64,000 bases of DNA, taken from positions 3,946,987 through 4,010,986 of the forward strand of contig NZ_CP007203.1 of the NCBI RefSeq assembly GCF_000340565.2, read 5' to 3'. Both the position numbers and the translations under genes were made by a program. Shown here piece by piece: positions 8,561 to 18,436 of the stretch. This DNA comes from Nodularia spumigena CCY9414. GTDB lineage: Bacteria; Cyanobacteriota; Cyanobacteriia; Cyanobacteriales; Nostocaceae. A model generated the notes under the pieces. That model did not search any database, was not told the DNA's origin, and saw nothing but the letters and a program-made list of their open reading frames with translations. Every line of letters begins with the position of its first letter. Position 1 is the first letter of the stretch.

Positions 8561-9091
8561 CTTGTTTATTAGTAGTGGTGAATCAGTAGATATCCTGGAA
8601 ATTTCCACAATTTGCCATTACATTATATGAGCCTTTGCGCCAAAATATAGAATAACCCTGAATTATCTATAAAAAGGCTGCTATTCTAGGAAGTTAATTT
8701 AATTGGTGAACATTGTCAGGCTCAGATTCCCGATTTTTTAATAGGTCGGGAATTTTGTTGAAAAAAGCATTTAGAAATGATTGATATTTCAAATATGACA
8801 TTTTGCTTTTCATGGCAATTGATGAAAATTAGACTAGGATAAATTTAATAATATTCCTGTTATCAATGTACACAACTGAATAATTATTACAGGAAATGCA
8901 TCATATTTTCTGTCTGGATAACTATATAAACAAGTTAGTCTGATTTTCCTGATGATGAGTGAACCTGATTTAAAAGTGATAAATATCACAGCACTGATAA
9001 ATTTATGAATGATCACCTAATGCCAATATTGGCAGATAATTAAATTTAATTACATCAACGTATTAATCTGAAATCATAGTTTTTCGGCGAT
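8561..9091. other. AT-rich intergenic region
   Basis: Contains a terminator-like hairpin at 8727-8756, then AT-rich DNA up to the glycosyltransferase. A 60-codon minus frame (8834-9016) shows no protein character and is not called. Confidence 0.5.
8727..8756 (+). terminator. Probable terminator behind thioredoxin gene
   Basis: TTCCCGA (8727-8733) pairs with TCGGGAA (8746-8752), followed by TTTTG. It lies about 165 bp after the trx stop. Confidence 0.55.
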
Positions 9092-10315
9092 ATGAAATTA
9101 AGTCTCTGCATGATTGTTAAAAATGAAGCAGCCACACTGCCTAAATGTTTAAATAGTGTTAAAGGTGTGGTAGATGAGATGATCATACTGGATACTGGTT
9201 CAAGCGATCGCACTCCTGAGATTTCCCAAGAATTCGGTGCGAAAGTATATCACTTTCAATGGTGTAATGATTTCAGTGCTGCTCGGAATGCGGCGTTAAA
9301 ATATGTAACTGGTGATTGGATTTTGGTGTTAGATGCTGATGAGACTCTCAGCCCAAGTATTGTACCACAAATCAGGTCAGCAATTGAAAGTGAAGAATAT
9401 CTGCTGATTAATCTGGTGCGTCAAGAAGTAGGCGCGGAACAATCTCCCTATTCTCTGGTGTCTCGACTGTTTCGCAACCATCCCCACATTCACTTTCAAC
9501 GCCCCTATCATGCTTTAGTGGATGACAGTGTATCGGCAATTTTAACTCAGGAACCCCATTGGCAAATCGGTTATTTGCAAGGGGTGGGTATCTTACATAA
9601 AGGATATCAGAAAAAGGCGATCGCGCAAAATAATAAATATGCCAAAGCCCAAACTACAATGGAAGCGTTTCTGGCTACCCATCCCGATGATCCTTATGTT
9701 TGCAGTAAGTTAGGGGCTTTGTATGTGCAAACTGGTAAAATTACCCAAGGGTTAAAGTTATTACAAAAAGGTTTTAACCAGGCAAATTCTCTGCATCAGG
9801 GAATAACGCCAGTAGAGCAAAACTATGAGATTTTGTACGAACTACATTACCATTTAGGCATTGCTCACAGTCATTTACAAGATACTCAAGAGGCTATTGC
9901 TCATTATCAAGCCGCTATTAAATTGCCAATTTACCCCCTGCTCAAATTAGGAGCATACAACAATTTGGGTAACTTACTCAAGGCATCTGGTGATATTAAC
10001 GGGGCGAAAATTGCTTACGAAACAACTTTAAAAATTGACCCTAGTTTCGTTATGGGACATTATAACTTGGGAATGATCTTTAAAGCTTTGGGTTTATTTA
10101 CCGATGCGATCGCCTGTTACCAAAAAGCCATCCGATGTAATCCCAACTATGCACCAGCTTATCAAAATTTAGGGGTAGTACAGTTAAAAGTTGGCAACGT
10201 TCAAGCAAGTTTAACAGCCTTTCAAAATGCCATCCTGCTTTACGAACAACAAAACCCCGAAGAAGCGAACAGACTACGCCAAGGTTTACAGGAAATGGGA
10301 TTGCTGAAATCCTGA
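9092..10315 (+). CDS. Family 2 glycosyltransferase with C-terminal TPR repeats
   Basis: A protein of 407 aa. Residues 1-200 are a GT-A fold family 2 transferase beginning LSLCMIVKNEAATLPKCL. It has VDEMIILDTGSSDRT, the DxD motif in VLDADETL (about residue 88), and ENHPHIHFQR-like acceptor-side sequence. Residues 200-400 are tetratricopeptide repeats (AIAHYQAAIKLP, AYNNLGNLLKASGD, MGHYNLGMIFKALGLFTDAIACYQKAI, YAPAYQNLGVVQLKVGN). Such two-part proteins are common in cyanobacteria and probably add sugars to lipids, polysaccharide or proteins; the substrate is unknown. There are no membrane segments. Confidence 0.92.
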   Translation: MKLSLCMIVKNEAATLPKCLNSVKGVVDEMIILDTGSSDRTPEISQEFGAKVYHFQWCNDFSAARNAALKYVTGDWILVLDADETLSPSIVPQIRSAIESEEYLLINLVRQEVGAEQSPYSLVSRLFRNHPHIHFQRPYHALVDDSVSAILTQEPHWQIGYLQGVGILHKGYQKKAIAQNNKYAKAQTTMEAFLATHPDDPYVCSKLGALYVQTGKITQGLKLLQKGFNQANSLHQGITPVEQNYEILYELHYHLGIAHSHLQDTQEAIAHYQAAIKLPIYPLLKLGAYNNLGNLLKASGDINGAKIAYETTLKIDPSFVMGHYNLGMIFKALGLFTDAIACYQKAIRCNPNYAPAYQNLGVVQLKVGNVQASLTAFQNAILLYEQQNPEEANRLRQGLQEMGLLKS

Positions 10316-10417
10316 ATGCTGAATATTTAGCGACAATTGCGGGGAAGTTTTGTGATATGTATTTTTATACGAGCTATTATCAACTCTAGTTAGTCCACAC
10401 CTGAAGAGGATTACTTT

Positions 10418-11254
10418 GTGAGACGTGATGCCATTTTTTATAAACTTTTTCAACGTTCCCCTGGCTTGCTATTTGAATTAATAGAACAGCCGCCAACAAC
10501 AGCCAGAAATTATCGCTTTGAATCAGTTGAAATCAAAGAAGCAACATTTCGGATTGATGGGGTATTTTTACCACCACCAGATGCAACACCCCAAATTATC
10601 TTTTTTGCCGAGGTGCAGTTTCAAAAAGACGAGTTATTGTACCATCGTTTTTTTTCAGAATCGCTGCTATATTTGTATCGAAACCCATTTGTTTATGATG
10701 ATTGGTATGGTGTAATTATTTTCCAGTCTCGCAGTTTAGAACCAGAAAATAAAACTATTCACAGGTCACTATTGGATAGTTTACAAGTACAACGGATTTA
10801 TCTGGATGAATTAGGTAACTTTGATCAGCAACCTGTGGGTATTAGTTTGATGCAATTAACCATTGCGTCAGAGAATCAAATGGTGGAACAGGCGAAACGC
10901 TTAATCGAACGAGTGCAACAAGAAGAACTGAGTTTTTTACCCAAAGATGACATAATAGATGTAATTACAACAATCGCTGTTTATAAGTTTGCAAATTTAA
11001 GCCGTGAAGAGGTAGAGGCGATGTTAGGAGTCAATTTAGAAGAAACTAGAGTTTATCAAGAAGCTAAAGCTGAGGGGAGAGAAGAAGGCAGAGAGGAAGG
11101 CAGAGAAGAAGGCAGAGAGGAAGGCAGAGAGGAAGGCAGAGAAGGACTTAAACTTGAACTTGTACCCCGGATGCTGGCGCGTGGTCTAACAATAGAGGAA
11201 GTTTCTCAGTTATTGGGTTTAACCCCCGAACAAGTGAGACTTGCAACAGAGTGA
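10418..11254 (+). CDS. DUF2887 / Rpn-like PD-(D/E)XK protein with GREE repeat
   Basis: Starts at a GTG (RRDAIFYKLFQRSPGLLFEL); 278 aa. The N-terminal 200 residues match the cyanobacterial DUF2887/Rpn-transposase-like family, with a PD-(D/E)XK-like core: FRIDGVFLPP (Asp) and IIFFAEVQFQKDE (Glu-x-Gln). Then comes a charged linker of imperfect 12-nt units coding for GREE repeats, a typical helical tail in this family. The C-terminus is LTIEEVSQLLGLTPEQVR. Function is unproven; related Rpn proteins are RecA-independent nucleases. The last 80 codons are duplicated immediately downstream. Confidence 0.85.
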   Translation: MRRDAIFYKLFQRSPGLLFELIEQPPTTARNYRFESVEIKEATFRIDGVFLPPPDATPQIIFFAEVQFQKDELLYHRFFSESLLYLYRNPFVYDDWYGVIIFQSRSLEPENKTIHRSLLDSLQVQRIYLDELGNFDQQPVGISLMQLTIASENQMVEQAKRLIERVQQEELSFLPKDDIIDVITTIAVYKFANLSREEVEAMLGVNLEETRVYQEAKAEGREEGREEGREEGREEGREEGREGLKLELVPRMLARGLTIEEVSQLLGLTPEQVRLATE

Positions 11255-11318
11255 AATTCTACAGAACAACTGTAATAAATTTTTCAGAAAATTACTGTAA
11301 GTTACTGAAATGTGAGAA

Positions 11319-11529
11319 CAAGGTAGAGGCGATGTTAGGAGTCAATTTAGAAGAAACTAGAGTTTATCAAGAAGCTAAAGCTGAGGGGAGAGAAGAAGGC
11401 AGAGAGGAAGGCAGAGAAGGACTTAAACTTGAACTTGTACCCCGGATGCTGGCGCGTGGTCTAACAATAGAGGAAGTTTCTCAGTTATTGGGTTTAACCC
11501 CAGAACAAGTGAGACTTGCAACAGAGTGA
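11319..11529 (+). pseudogene. Duplicated 3' fragment of the DUF2887 gene
   Basis: From 11319 to just past the stop the sequence repeats 11010-11254 nearly exactly: KVEAMLGVNLEETRVYQEAKAEG, GREE repeats, then the same LVPRMLARGL…QVRLATE ending and the same bases after the stop. It has two GREE-type units where the parent has five. A frame from 11251 would give a 92-aa product without the nuclease domain, so the copy is best treated as a non-functional fragment. Confidence 0.85.
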
Positions 11530-11575
11530 AATTCTCCAGAACAAATTTAGTTACAGCCCTGGCGATTAGAAATCC

Positions 11576-11663
11576 CGGCTATACAAACAAAGTCCGCCTG
11601 CGCGGACTAATAGAAAATCAATGTTTTCAAGCCGCTTAGGCGGGGTTGGTTCCTGTGTAGCCG
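11576..11663. repeat. MITE-like palindromic element, family A, copy 2
   Basis: Ends CGGCTA … TAGCCG enclose AGTCCGCCTGCGCGGACT and an AAGCCGCTTAGGCGGGGTT segment. The layout is the same as the copies at 4281-4368 and 59465-59558. Confidence 0.75.
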
Positions 11664-11702
11664 TTAATTCAAGTCGCCTGGTACTTGATTAAATCCGCAT
11701 TC

Positions 11703-12896
11703 CTAAACAAGAGAACTCACAAATTTCTCCAACCTATCCATCCCTTTGTCAATAGTCGCCATATCAGTGGCGTAAGATAAGCGAATGTTTTGGTCAGCAC
11801 CAAAAGCAATACCCGGAATCACTGCTACTTGGTGTGCTTCCAAGAGGGCGTTACAAAATTCCAGGGACTTGAGGCCTGTTTTGCTAATATCAGGAAACAG
11901 ATAAAATGCGCCGTCTGGTTTAGCACAACTCAATCCCGGAATGGCGTTGAGTCTGTCTAACATCACTTGTCGCCGTTTGGCGAAAGCTTGGCGCATTGTT
12001 TCTACACAGTCTTGAGAACTTTCTAAAGCGGCGATCGCACCATATTGAGCAAAGGTACACACATTCGATGTACTATGTCCTTGAATAGTGCTAGCTGCTT
12101 TAATAATCTCCACTGGCCCAGCTAAATAACCCAGTCGCCAACCAGTCATTGAGTAAGCTTTCGCAAACCCGTTACTGATTAAAGTCCGGTCAAAAATTTC
12201 TTTACCCAGAGAACCAATAGTGATATGTTCTGCACCGTCGTAGAGAATCCTTTCGTAAATCTCATCAGAAACGACAAAGATATCTGCATCCACTACTACC
12301 TGCGCCAGTGCTTTAATTTCATCTGGCGTGTACACCATCCCGGTGGGATTAGATGGGGAATTGAGAATAAATAACTTTGTTCTTGGTGTAATTGCTTGAC
12401 GTAGTTGTTCTGGAGTAACTTTATAATCCGTCGCCGCATCTGTGGTGACAATTACTGGTTTCCCACCAACTAATGTTACCATTTCCGGGTAACTGAGCCA
12501 ATAGGGAGCCGGAATAATTACCTCATCACCCGGATCAATTAGGGCTAACATCAAGTTAAACAGAGAATGCTTACCGCCGTTAGTGACAATTACATTCTCA
12601 GATTGATAATCAAGACCGTTCTCAGTTTTTAGCTTATGGGCGATCGCATCCCTTAACTTTGGTTCTCCAGCTGCTGGGCCATACTTGGTTTTACCTGACT
12701 CCAAAGCTGTCGCTGCGGCGGCTTTGATGTGGGCTGGAGTGTCAAAATCCGGTTCTCCAGCGCTGAAACTACAAACGTCTATTCCCTCAGCCTTCATGGC
12801 CTTAGCTTTAGCTGCGATCGCTAAGGTTAAAGAAGGGGTCACCTTACTTACTCGTGCTGCCAGCTTCATGCTTAATTTATTTGGCAAATCTCTCAT
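11703..12896 (-). CDS. aspC: Class I/II aspartate aminotransferase
   Basis: A PLP enzyme of fold type I, up to 397 aa, that interconverts aspartate/oxaloacetate with glutamate/2-oxoglutarate. Hallmarks are [48 protein letters not shown], the Schiff-base Lys in [15 protein letters not shown], and the C-terminal [13 protein letters not shown] with the carboxylate-binding Arg. The frame offers two starts, ATG at 12896 and ATG at 12869. Homologues usually begin MKLAARVS, which favours 12869; neither has a strong Shine-Dalgarno. It may also serve prephenate or other substrates. Monocistronic. Confidence 0.93.
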   Translation of the reverse strand: MRDLPNKLSMKLAARVSKVTPSLTLAIAAKAKAMKAEGIDVCSFSAGEPDFDTPAHIKAAAATALESGKTKYGPAAGEPKLRDAIAHKLKTENGLDYQSENVIVTNGGKHSLFNLMLALIDPGDEVIIPAPYWLSYPEMVTLVGGKPVIVTTDAATDYKVTPEQLRQAITPRTKLFILNSPSNPTGMVYTPDEIKALAQVVVDADIFVVSDEIYERILYDGAEHITIGSLGKEIFDRTLISNGFAKAYSMTGWRLGYLAGPVEIIKAASTIQGHSTSNVCTFAQYGAIAALESSQDCVETMRQAFAKRRQVMLDRLNAIPGLSCAKPDGAFYLFPDISKTGLKSLEFCNALLEAHQVAVIPGIAFGADQNIRLSYATDMATIDKGMDRLEKFVSSLV

Positions 12897-12958
12897 TTAT
12901 CTAAGGATATCTCACAATCCTATCGAGACTTGTCTTTTTAACAATTCCTCTGAGTAGT

Positions 12959-13621
12959 TCACATCCCAAACATTTGTACAGCATAAATCTGACCATTCGC
13001 CCCAGTTACCACTCCATAACCAAATTTGGTGTATTTTTCCGTTAAGAGATTGGCGCGGTGTCCATGACTATACATCCAACCCCGTTGAAACTTTTCCGCT
13101 TCTCTGTAAGTTAATCCCCAACCTTGAGTTTCACCCTGAACAATATTTTCACCAACTCCCTGAAGTGGGCGACTACTAACTGCAAGGTAGCGATCGCGCG
13201 GACTTTTGCCGTCAGGTGAAATATGATCAAAGTATTGCCGTTCCAACATATCCTGTGCATGCAGTTGTGCGGCGAGGGACAGTGTAGAATCTTCTTGCAA
13301 AGGTGGTAAATTATTCAGAATGCGATCGCGATTTGCCAATTCTAATGCAAAACTTCTTAACTCCGGTAGCGATCGCACATTTCCAGCATTCCAGATTGTG
13401 GCTTTTGGCTTGCCTATTTTCCAGTCAGCCCCACCATTACCATTGTAAAGACCCCCTCCCAAAATCCCAAATGGCGACAGTTCAGTCCATAAATAGTTAA
13501 TATCTAATGGATAACCCCGTAATGCCTGATGAATGACTTGGGTAGTCGGTCCAGATGCCAAAAGCACTGTAAACAATAGAATGTATTTCCACCAACCTTT
13601 GACGGGGCTTTTTGTTTCCAT
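12959..13621 (-). CDS. CAP-domain (SCP/PR-1) protein, membrane-anchored
   Basis: A 220-aa protein with an N-terminal hydrophobic segment (YILLFTVLLASG, residues 13-24) acting as signal or anchor. From about residue 90 it has a CAP domain: LANRDRILNNLPPLQED, LHAQDMLERQYFDHISPDGKSPRDR, VGENIVQG, and SHGHRANLLTEKYTKFGYGVV. The conserved His/Glu of the CAP cavity are in FDHISP and VGENI. The bacterial CAP role is extracytoplasmic and mostly undefined. It lies 62 bp upstream of the convergently unlinked aminotransferase and has its own promoter side. A second CAP protein without a signal peptide occurs at 40219. Confidence 0.88.
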   Translation of the reverse strand: METKSPVKGWWKYILLFTVLLASGPTTQVIHQALRGYPLDINYLWTELSPFGILGGGLYNGNGGADWKIGKPKATIWNAGNVRSLPELRSFALELANRDRILNNLPPLQEDSTLSLAAQLHAQDMLERQYFDHISPDGKSPRDRYLAVSSRPLQGVGENIVQGETQGWGLTYREAEKFQRGWMYSHGHRANLLTEKYTKFGYGVVTGANGQIYAVQMFGM

Positions 13622-13883
13622 AATCAGAAAACCACAAACTACTGAATTATTCCTACATCTGCGTCATCAATAAACTACGCAAAAATAGGCAATTGTTAGA
13701 TTTAATACTATAAAAACACAATAGCATATTTTTAACAATCCTTTTCAGTAATTCCTGCGGATTTTTGCTCAAACTATAAAATTATCACGTAAATTTTTAA
13801 TTCTATAAGATTTGTAATAAAATTTACCAACTTGTAGAGACGTGAAACATCACGCCTCTCGTCTTTTAGCTACTTCCAGTTTC

Positions 13884-14204
13884 TCAATCTTGAGGAATCA
13901 CTTCTTGCCCCCGCTTGCCACTTTCGATATAATCATTAGCCGTGGCTGGTGTCTTGATAATGACTTTTGTCTTCTTTCTTTCTTTTGTAGAATAGTAAGG
14001 TGTTGCCGGAACTTCTTTTATTTCTACCTGACGTTCTTTAGTATAATAGGGTTTACTTATTACTGCCTTATTGTTTTTCTCCGAATAGTAACGATCTGCC
14101 TGAACTGAAGTAGTAGGGAAGGTGATCAACCAAACAAAACTAGCCAGCAAGACTATAGTAATTTTGCGGCGCAATTGAGTAAATATTTTCTGGTTTTTCA
14201 ACAT
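13884..14204 (-). CDS. Small exported protein with PYY(T/S)KER repeats
   Basis: A 106-aa protein with a basic N-terminus and a hydrophobic stretch (TIVLLASFVWLITF, residues 16-29) ending near SVQA, a likely signal-peptidase site. The mature part carries repeated YYSEK/PYYTKER/PYYSTKER units and is strongly basic. No known domain is recognised. A hairpin-forming GAGACGTGA…TCACGCCTCTC repeat lies just behind its stop (about 13836-13860). The call is based on the good signal peptide and internal repetition; function is unknown. Confidence 0.6.
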   Translation of the reverse strand: MLKNQKIFTQLRRKITIVLLASFVWLITFPTTSVQADRYYSEKNNKAVISKPYYTKERQVEIKEVPATPYYSTKERKKTKVIIKTPATANDYIESGKRGQEVIPQD

Positions 14205-14306
14205 GAGGAAAATTGTCTCCTAACTCTTCATCAAATGCCTGAATGTTAGGAAAATTTCTCCTTATTTAACGTCTTCCCCTAGACTTGTTACGTATATATA
14301 AAAAGT

Positions 14307-14396
14307 ATTAGTCATTAGTCATTAGTCATTAGTCATTAGTCATTAGTCATTAGTCATTAGTCATTAGTCATTAGTCATTTGTCATTAGTGATTAGT
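14307..14396. repeat. Heptamer tandem array (ATTAGTC)
   Basis: About ten perfect copies of the 7-mer ATTAGTC followed by two degenerate ones. This is the class of heptameric short tandem repeats described in heterocystous cyanobacteria. It lies between the aldolase gene and the divergent exported-protein gene. Confidence 0.9.
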
Positions 14397-14423
14397 TGTT
14401 CGATGCACACTCCCCACACTTCC

Positions 14424-15506
14424 CTAAGCTATAGTCACATCTGGCGACAAGTAAACATCCTGAATTGCATGAAACAGTTTTACACCTTCCTCAAAGGGAC
14501 GCTGGAAGGTTTTCCGCCCGGAAATTAAACCAGTACCGCCAGCCCGTTTATTAATCACTGCTGTACGCACAACTTGGGCTAAGTCATCTTTACCAGATGC
14601 ACCACCAGAATTAATGAGTCCCGCACGTCCAGAGTAACAATTAAGCACTTGATAACGAGTTAAATCAATGGGGTGATCACTGGTCAATTCGGTGTAAACT
14701 CGTTCATCAGTTTTGCCGTAACTCTGATTAGTCGCTTTCGCTACTGCACTATAACCATGATTACATTCAGGTAACTTTTGTTTAATTATGTCCGCTTCAA
14801 TGGTGACACCCAAATGGTTAGCCTGTCCGGTGAGGTCAGCCGCAAGGTGATAATCTTGGTCTTGTTTGAAAGTATTATTACGCAAATAGCACCAAAGAAT
14901 TGTCACCAAACCCAGTTCATGGGCGTGTTTAAAAGCTTGGCTAACTTCCTGAATTTGTCTAGCAGATTGTTCGGAACCAAAGTAAATTGTCGCACCTACC
15001 GCCACAGCACCCAAGTTCCAAGCTTGTTCCACATCAGCAAACAATATCTGGTCATATTGATTGGGAAAAGTTAGCAGTTCGTTATGGTTGATTTTGGCTA
15101 TGAAGGGGATTTTATGGGCATATTTACGCGAAACGCTCCCTAATACGCCTAAAGTCGTAGCAACAGCATTACAGCCTCCGGCTATGGCTAATTTGATAAT
15201 GTTTTCGGGATCAAAATAAATCGGATTAGGCGCAAAAGATGCACCGGCTGAGTGTTCAATTCCTTGGTCTACTGGTAGAATAGACAGATAGCCAGTGTTT
15301 GCTAATCGACCATGTGAGTAAAGTTGCTGGAGATTACGCAAGACTTGGGGAGAGCGATCGCTATTTAACCAAACTCGATCTATAAAATCTGTCCCTGGTA
15401 AATGTAGTAAATCCTGAGAAACTTTGGCTTTATAGGTGAGTAAGTTTTCCCCTTCTTTACCTAACAAAGACCGGATAGAATTAGCCTCTAAAAGTGTTGT
15501 AGTCAT
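14424..15506 (-). CDS. fbaB: Class I fructose-bisphosphate aldolase (FbaB/DhnA type)
   Basis: A 360-aa Schiff-base aldolase of the DeoC/LacD/FbaB superfamily, cleaving fructose-1,6-bisphosphate to dihydroxyacetone phosphate and glyceraldehyde-3-phosphate in glycolysis, gluconeogenesis and possibly the Calvin cycle. Visible features are [50 protein letters not shown], and the phosphate-binding [11 protein letters not shown] and [17 protein letters not shown]. The length matches the FbaB family. Cyanobacteria also use class II enzymes, so the in vivo share is unknown. It is flanked by a heptamer array at its 3' side. Confidence 0.9.
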   Translation of the reverse strand: MTTTLLEANSIRSLLGKEGENLLTYKAKVSQDLLHLPGTDFIDRVWLNSDRSPQVLRNLQQLYSHGRLANTGYLSILPVDQGIEHSAGASFAPNPIYFDPENIIKLAIAGGCNAVATTLGVLGSVSRKYAHKIPFIAKINHNELLTFPNQYDQILFADVEQAWNLGAVAVGATIYFGSEQSARQIQEVSQAFKHAHELGLVTILWCYLRNNTFKQDQDYHLAADLTGQANHLGVTIEADIIKQKLPECNHGYSAVAKATNQSYGKTDERVYTELTSDHPIDLTRYQVLNCYSGRAGLINSGGASGKDDLAQVVRTAVINKRAGGTGLISGRKTFQRPFEEGVKLFHAIQDVYLSPDVTIA

Positions 15507-16136
15507 TGAATTTTCCTCTAACTTCAGTTCATGACAAAAATCATTACTAATTCGTAATTAGTTAAATTTTCATAAATTAGCAATTTTAAATATTCTCGTC
15601 AAAAAACCACAGAACAACTCATATGTATTCCTTGTGGGAAGCATTCTGTATTTGAGAATGCGTCTACATTGAGCTTTATCTGTGGTTACAAGTAATAATT
15701 AGGATTCTTGCCATGACTCTATTTTAAATTTTCACCATACTAAGTCATATACCAAAAGACACAAATCCCAGAATTAAGAGACAAATCAAAATTTAGACCC
15801 TCTTAGCATGGCATCTATCTCTGCATGGTAGAATATGTAATTTTTAGGATTTTACAGCAGTTTTCATGTATTTAGAACACAGGCTGATATCTGTATTTCT
15901 TTCTTCCTTTGCGCCTTTGCGCCTTTGCGTGTTAGCGTAGCGGGGCGTAGCCCAATATAAAGATGTGGTTCATTTACCTGAAAATCGCGGTAATTAGGAA
16001 TTAAGAATTATTAATTATTTGCTGGCATTGCTGTAATGAATGGATATCCCAAACAGAAATCCAGTTGCGACCAGCCAAACTCATACCATAGTTCCCAAGT
16101 TTAACCTGAGAACTATGGAGGCCCTTTGAATTTGGA
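15507..16136. other. 630-bp non-coding region with dispersed repeat and hairpin
   Basis: No gene is seen. 15854-15931 is a dispersed repeat shared with 46225-46329. 16086-16118 is a hairpin (CCATAGTTC/GAACTATGG) just behind the DUF1816 gene stop. Near 15600-15690 there are paired short inverted sequences. The rest is AT-rich. Confidence 0.5.
15854..15931. repeat. Dispersed repeat C, copy 1
   Basis: About 60 bp (starting ACAGCAGTTTTCATGTA and including GCTGATATCTGTATTTCTTTC) are nearly identical to 46225-46290. It then runs into GCGCCTTTGCGCCTTTGCGTG, a variable short-repeat tail that differs between the copies. Confidence 0.75.
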
Positions 16137-16439
16137 TTATATCTGACCGCTAAAGGCAGGCTTTACTTTGCGGTCAATCCTTTCCCCCAAGTCTTCAGCA
16201 ATTGTTAAAGTACCTGGTTTACAGCGTTTGACATTCACAAGTATTCCTTGCGCCCCTTCGACCTCCAAATCTTCTACGTAGCCTTTGAGAGCCACTTTCG
16301 CATCAGCAGAACTCAAAAATGGACCGAAGTAGTAGGTACAACGGGGATTTTGCGTCACAATTTCCACCCACCAAGCTAGGCCTAGGTTGTGGAATGTGTT
16401 AATCAATGATTCCTTCAGGTGATTCCAAATTGTTTGCAT
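16137..16439 (-). CDS. DUF1816 domain protein
   Basis: A 100-aa cyanobacterial protein matching DUF1816, a small family related to CpcD-like phycobilisome linker domains. Typical segments are LGLAWWVEIVTQNPRCTYYFGPF at residues 18-40, ADAKVALKGYVEDLEVEGAQGI at 44-65, and VKRCKPGTLTI. A structural or linker-associated role is inferred from the family; no direct evidence is present. It is followed by the hairpin at 16086-16118. Confidence 0.85.
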   Translation of the reverse strand: MQTIWNHLKESLINTFHNLGLAWWVEIVTQNPRCTYYFGPFLSSADAKVALKGYVEDLEVEGAQGILVNVKRCKPGTLTIAEDLGERIDRKVKPAFSGQI

Positions 16440-16538
16440 GGTTGTAGCCGATTTATCAATGTGGTACTGAATATTAAAGGAAAGGATATCGTATCGTTTT
16501 TTCTTTTACATTTCTTTATACTCTGTTACGGTCTTTTT

Positions 16539-17510
16539 TTAAAGGGGTTTTGGTAATTTATCTAGGTACAAAGTGTTTAACGACCGTTGGCGATAGATTT
16601 CATAAAGCGCCATACCCGCCGCCACTGAAGCGTTGAGACTAGGAGTTTTGCCCAGCAGGGGTATTGAGACCAAGACATCGCACGAGCGCTGTGTGAGCAT
16701 ACTCAGTCCTTCGCCTTCCGAACCGATAACCAGAACAATGGGGCCACTAAATTTCACTGTATGCAGGGGTTCGCTGCCTGTGGTAGCAGTACCATAAATC
16801 CAGAAGCCAGCTTCCTTCAATTCTTCTAAGGCGCGGCTGAGGTTGACTACTCTGGCTACAGAAAAGTTTTCTAAAGCACCTGCGGCCACTTTCATCACAG
16901 TAGAAGTGATTCCTGATGCCCTTCTTTGAGGGATCACCAGTCCCTGAGCGCCTATGGCTTCAGCAGTGCGAATAATTGCTCCCAAATTGTGGGGGTCAGT
17001 AATTCCCTCAGCTACCACAATTACAGGGTCAGTCACAGATTTCGCTTGTGCAATTAAATCAGACAACTCCATGTAGTCGTGGGGGGCTACTTGGGCTGCG
17101 ATCCCTTGGTGATTAGCCCGGTCGGTGATTTGGTCTAAGCGTTTTGGCTCAACTTCATCAATGACTGTGCCATTTTCCTTGGCTTGCAGCAGTAAATGAT
17201 GGAAGCGATGGTCGTAACGCAGACGAGTAGTAATCCAGATGCGGTTTAGTCCCCGTTCACCTTCTAAAGCGCTTAAAACTGGATGGCGACCGTAAATTAA
17301 ATCGCTATCTTCTGGGGGTTTTGAGGCTACTGGGGATACATGGGGATCAATGCGATGTGGGCTTGTGCCTCTGGACACAGGCTTTTTATCGCGCTCGCCG
17401 ACGCGGGGACTGCGAATAGAACTAGGAATAATCCGCTTACCCTTCAATTTGAGGGATTGACCACGATTAGGTTCGCTAGGAGTTTGGATTTTCCTGGGTT
17501 TACTTGTCAT
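16539..17510 (-). CDS. rlmB: 23S rRNA 2'-O-ribose methyltransferase RlmB (SpoU/TrmH family)
   Basis: A 323-aa SPOUT methyltransferase expected to methylate the 2'-OH of a guanosine in 23S rRNA (G2251 in E. coli numbering) using SAM. About the first 75 residues are a basic, proline-rich, low-complexity extension. Then comes the substrate-binding domain ([13 protein letters not shown]) and the knotted catalytic domain with [33 protein letters not shown] and [22 protein letters not shown], the three SpoU motifs. The mini-RNase III gene, also an rRNA-processing gene, lies about 100 bp upstream on the same strand, fitting a shared ribosome-maturation role. Confidence 0.93.
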   Translation of the reverse strand: MTSKPRKIQTPSEPNRGQSLKLKGKRIIPSSIRSPRVGERDKKPVSRGTSPHRIDPHVSPVASKPPEDSDLIYGRHPVLSALEGERGLNRIWITTRLRYDHRFHHLLLQAKENGTVIDEVEPKRLDQITDRANHQGIAAQVAPHDYMELSDLIAQAKSVTDPVIVVAEGITDPHNLGAIIRTAEAIGAQGLVIPQRRASGITSTVMKVAAGALENFSVARVVNLSRALEELKEAGFWIYGTATTGSEPLHTVKFSGPIVLVIGSEGEGLSMLTQRSCDVLVSIPLLGKTPSLNASVAAGMALYEIYRQRSLNTLYLDKLPKPL

Positions 17511-17608
17511 ATAAATTTTGGGTATAGTTTATTGGGTGGACGTTGTGATTCTGTGAATTTACTGAACCCCCAAGTGCTGACTTTCCTGTCCTGAGATTGA
17601 GTCACGCA

Positions 17609-18127
17609 CTATTTCTCTAGATGGAGTTTTTGCAACAATTCGGTTAAGCGTGGGAAATCGGTGAGATAAAGGTAGCCAATTAAAGTTTCTAAACTTGTTG
17701 CCTGTTGATAGATTTTGGGATCAACTCGCTTAGGTCGTCCTGAAGCGGCATTACGCCCTCGACGGACAATTTCTAATTCGGCTGGACTCAGATGCGGAGT
17801 AAGCGATCGCAAATGAAGCGCTTGTGTTTCGGCTCTTACCTGTGCTACTACCAAACAATGGTAGGTTTTTGTCTGTTGTATAGGCAACAGATAGAACATC
17901 CTAACATACAATTCATAAATTGCGTCACCTATATAGGCTAAAGCCAAAGGCGACATTTGTTGTATTTGTGATGGAGAAATATCTAGAGGTAATGTCCCGG
18001 TGGTTGCCAACAATGCTTGATGCCAAGACGAATCCGGTGTGAGTGTTTCATCTTGTCCATCTAATAGCTCTTTTTCCTGTGATGTCACAAATTCATCATT
18101 CCTTAACCGGCTATAGTTGGCAGGCAT
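17609..18127 (-). CDS. mrnC: Mini-ribonuclease III (23S rRNA maturation)
   Basis: A 172-aa protein with a single RNase III catalytic domain and no dsRNA-binding domain, as in MrnC, which trims 23S rRNA precursors. The signature is LALAYIGDAIYELYVRMFYL (about residues 65-85) with the catalytic Asp and Glu, and later VRRGRNAASGRPKRVDPKIYQQATSLETLIGYLYL carrying the second acidic cluster. The N-terminal 45 residues are acidic and variable. It lies upstream of rlmB on the same strand, probably the same transcription unit. Confidence 0.92.
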   Translation of the reverse strand: MPANYSRLRNDEFVTSQEKELLDGQDETLTPDSSWHQALLATTGTLPLDISPSQIQQMSPLALAYIGDAIYELYVRMFYLLPIQQTKTYHCLVVAQVRAETQALHLRSLTPHLSPAELEIVRRGRNAASGRPKRVDPKIYQQATSLETLIGYLYLTDFPRLTELLQKLHLEK

Positions 18128-18436
18128 CTTCAGAGATTTTTTATTTGTTATTTCTGAAACCAGCCATGTTGGTACACCTGTTCCTCATCAAAACTGTCAA
18201 ATATTATTTCTTAATTTTAACCTTTTTTGATTGGTAGTTTACCTTGAGCAGCAATCAAGTGTATCAGATAATCAAGCTATTTGACTAACTTAACCAGCTT
18301 TTTATATTAAATTTTAACTAATTTTTAAACCTCTCTCGCCAGGAGAGAGGTTTTTTTGTCAGCGTTTCTATAAATTAAGCTACCCAGATATAATTTCAGT
18401 CAGCTGATTGTACCTGTTTAGATAAAGCGATCAAGA
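18128..18436. other. Intergenic region with terminator
   Basis: Promoter side of mrnC plus the terminator at 18327-18357. Nothing else was recognised. Confidence 0.5.
18327..18357. terminator. Strong hairpin terminator
   Basis: AACCTCTCTC pairs with GAGAGAGGTT across a 4-nt loop, and seven T residues follow on the plus strand. On the minus strand it lies behind the STAS gene and is followed by a weaker T-rich stretch, so it may serve that gene. Confidence 0.7.

Noticed and set aside
8834..9016. 60-codon minus frame in the trx–glycosyltransferase gap
   Set aside because: AT-rich and without a ribosome binding site or protein character.
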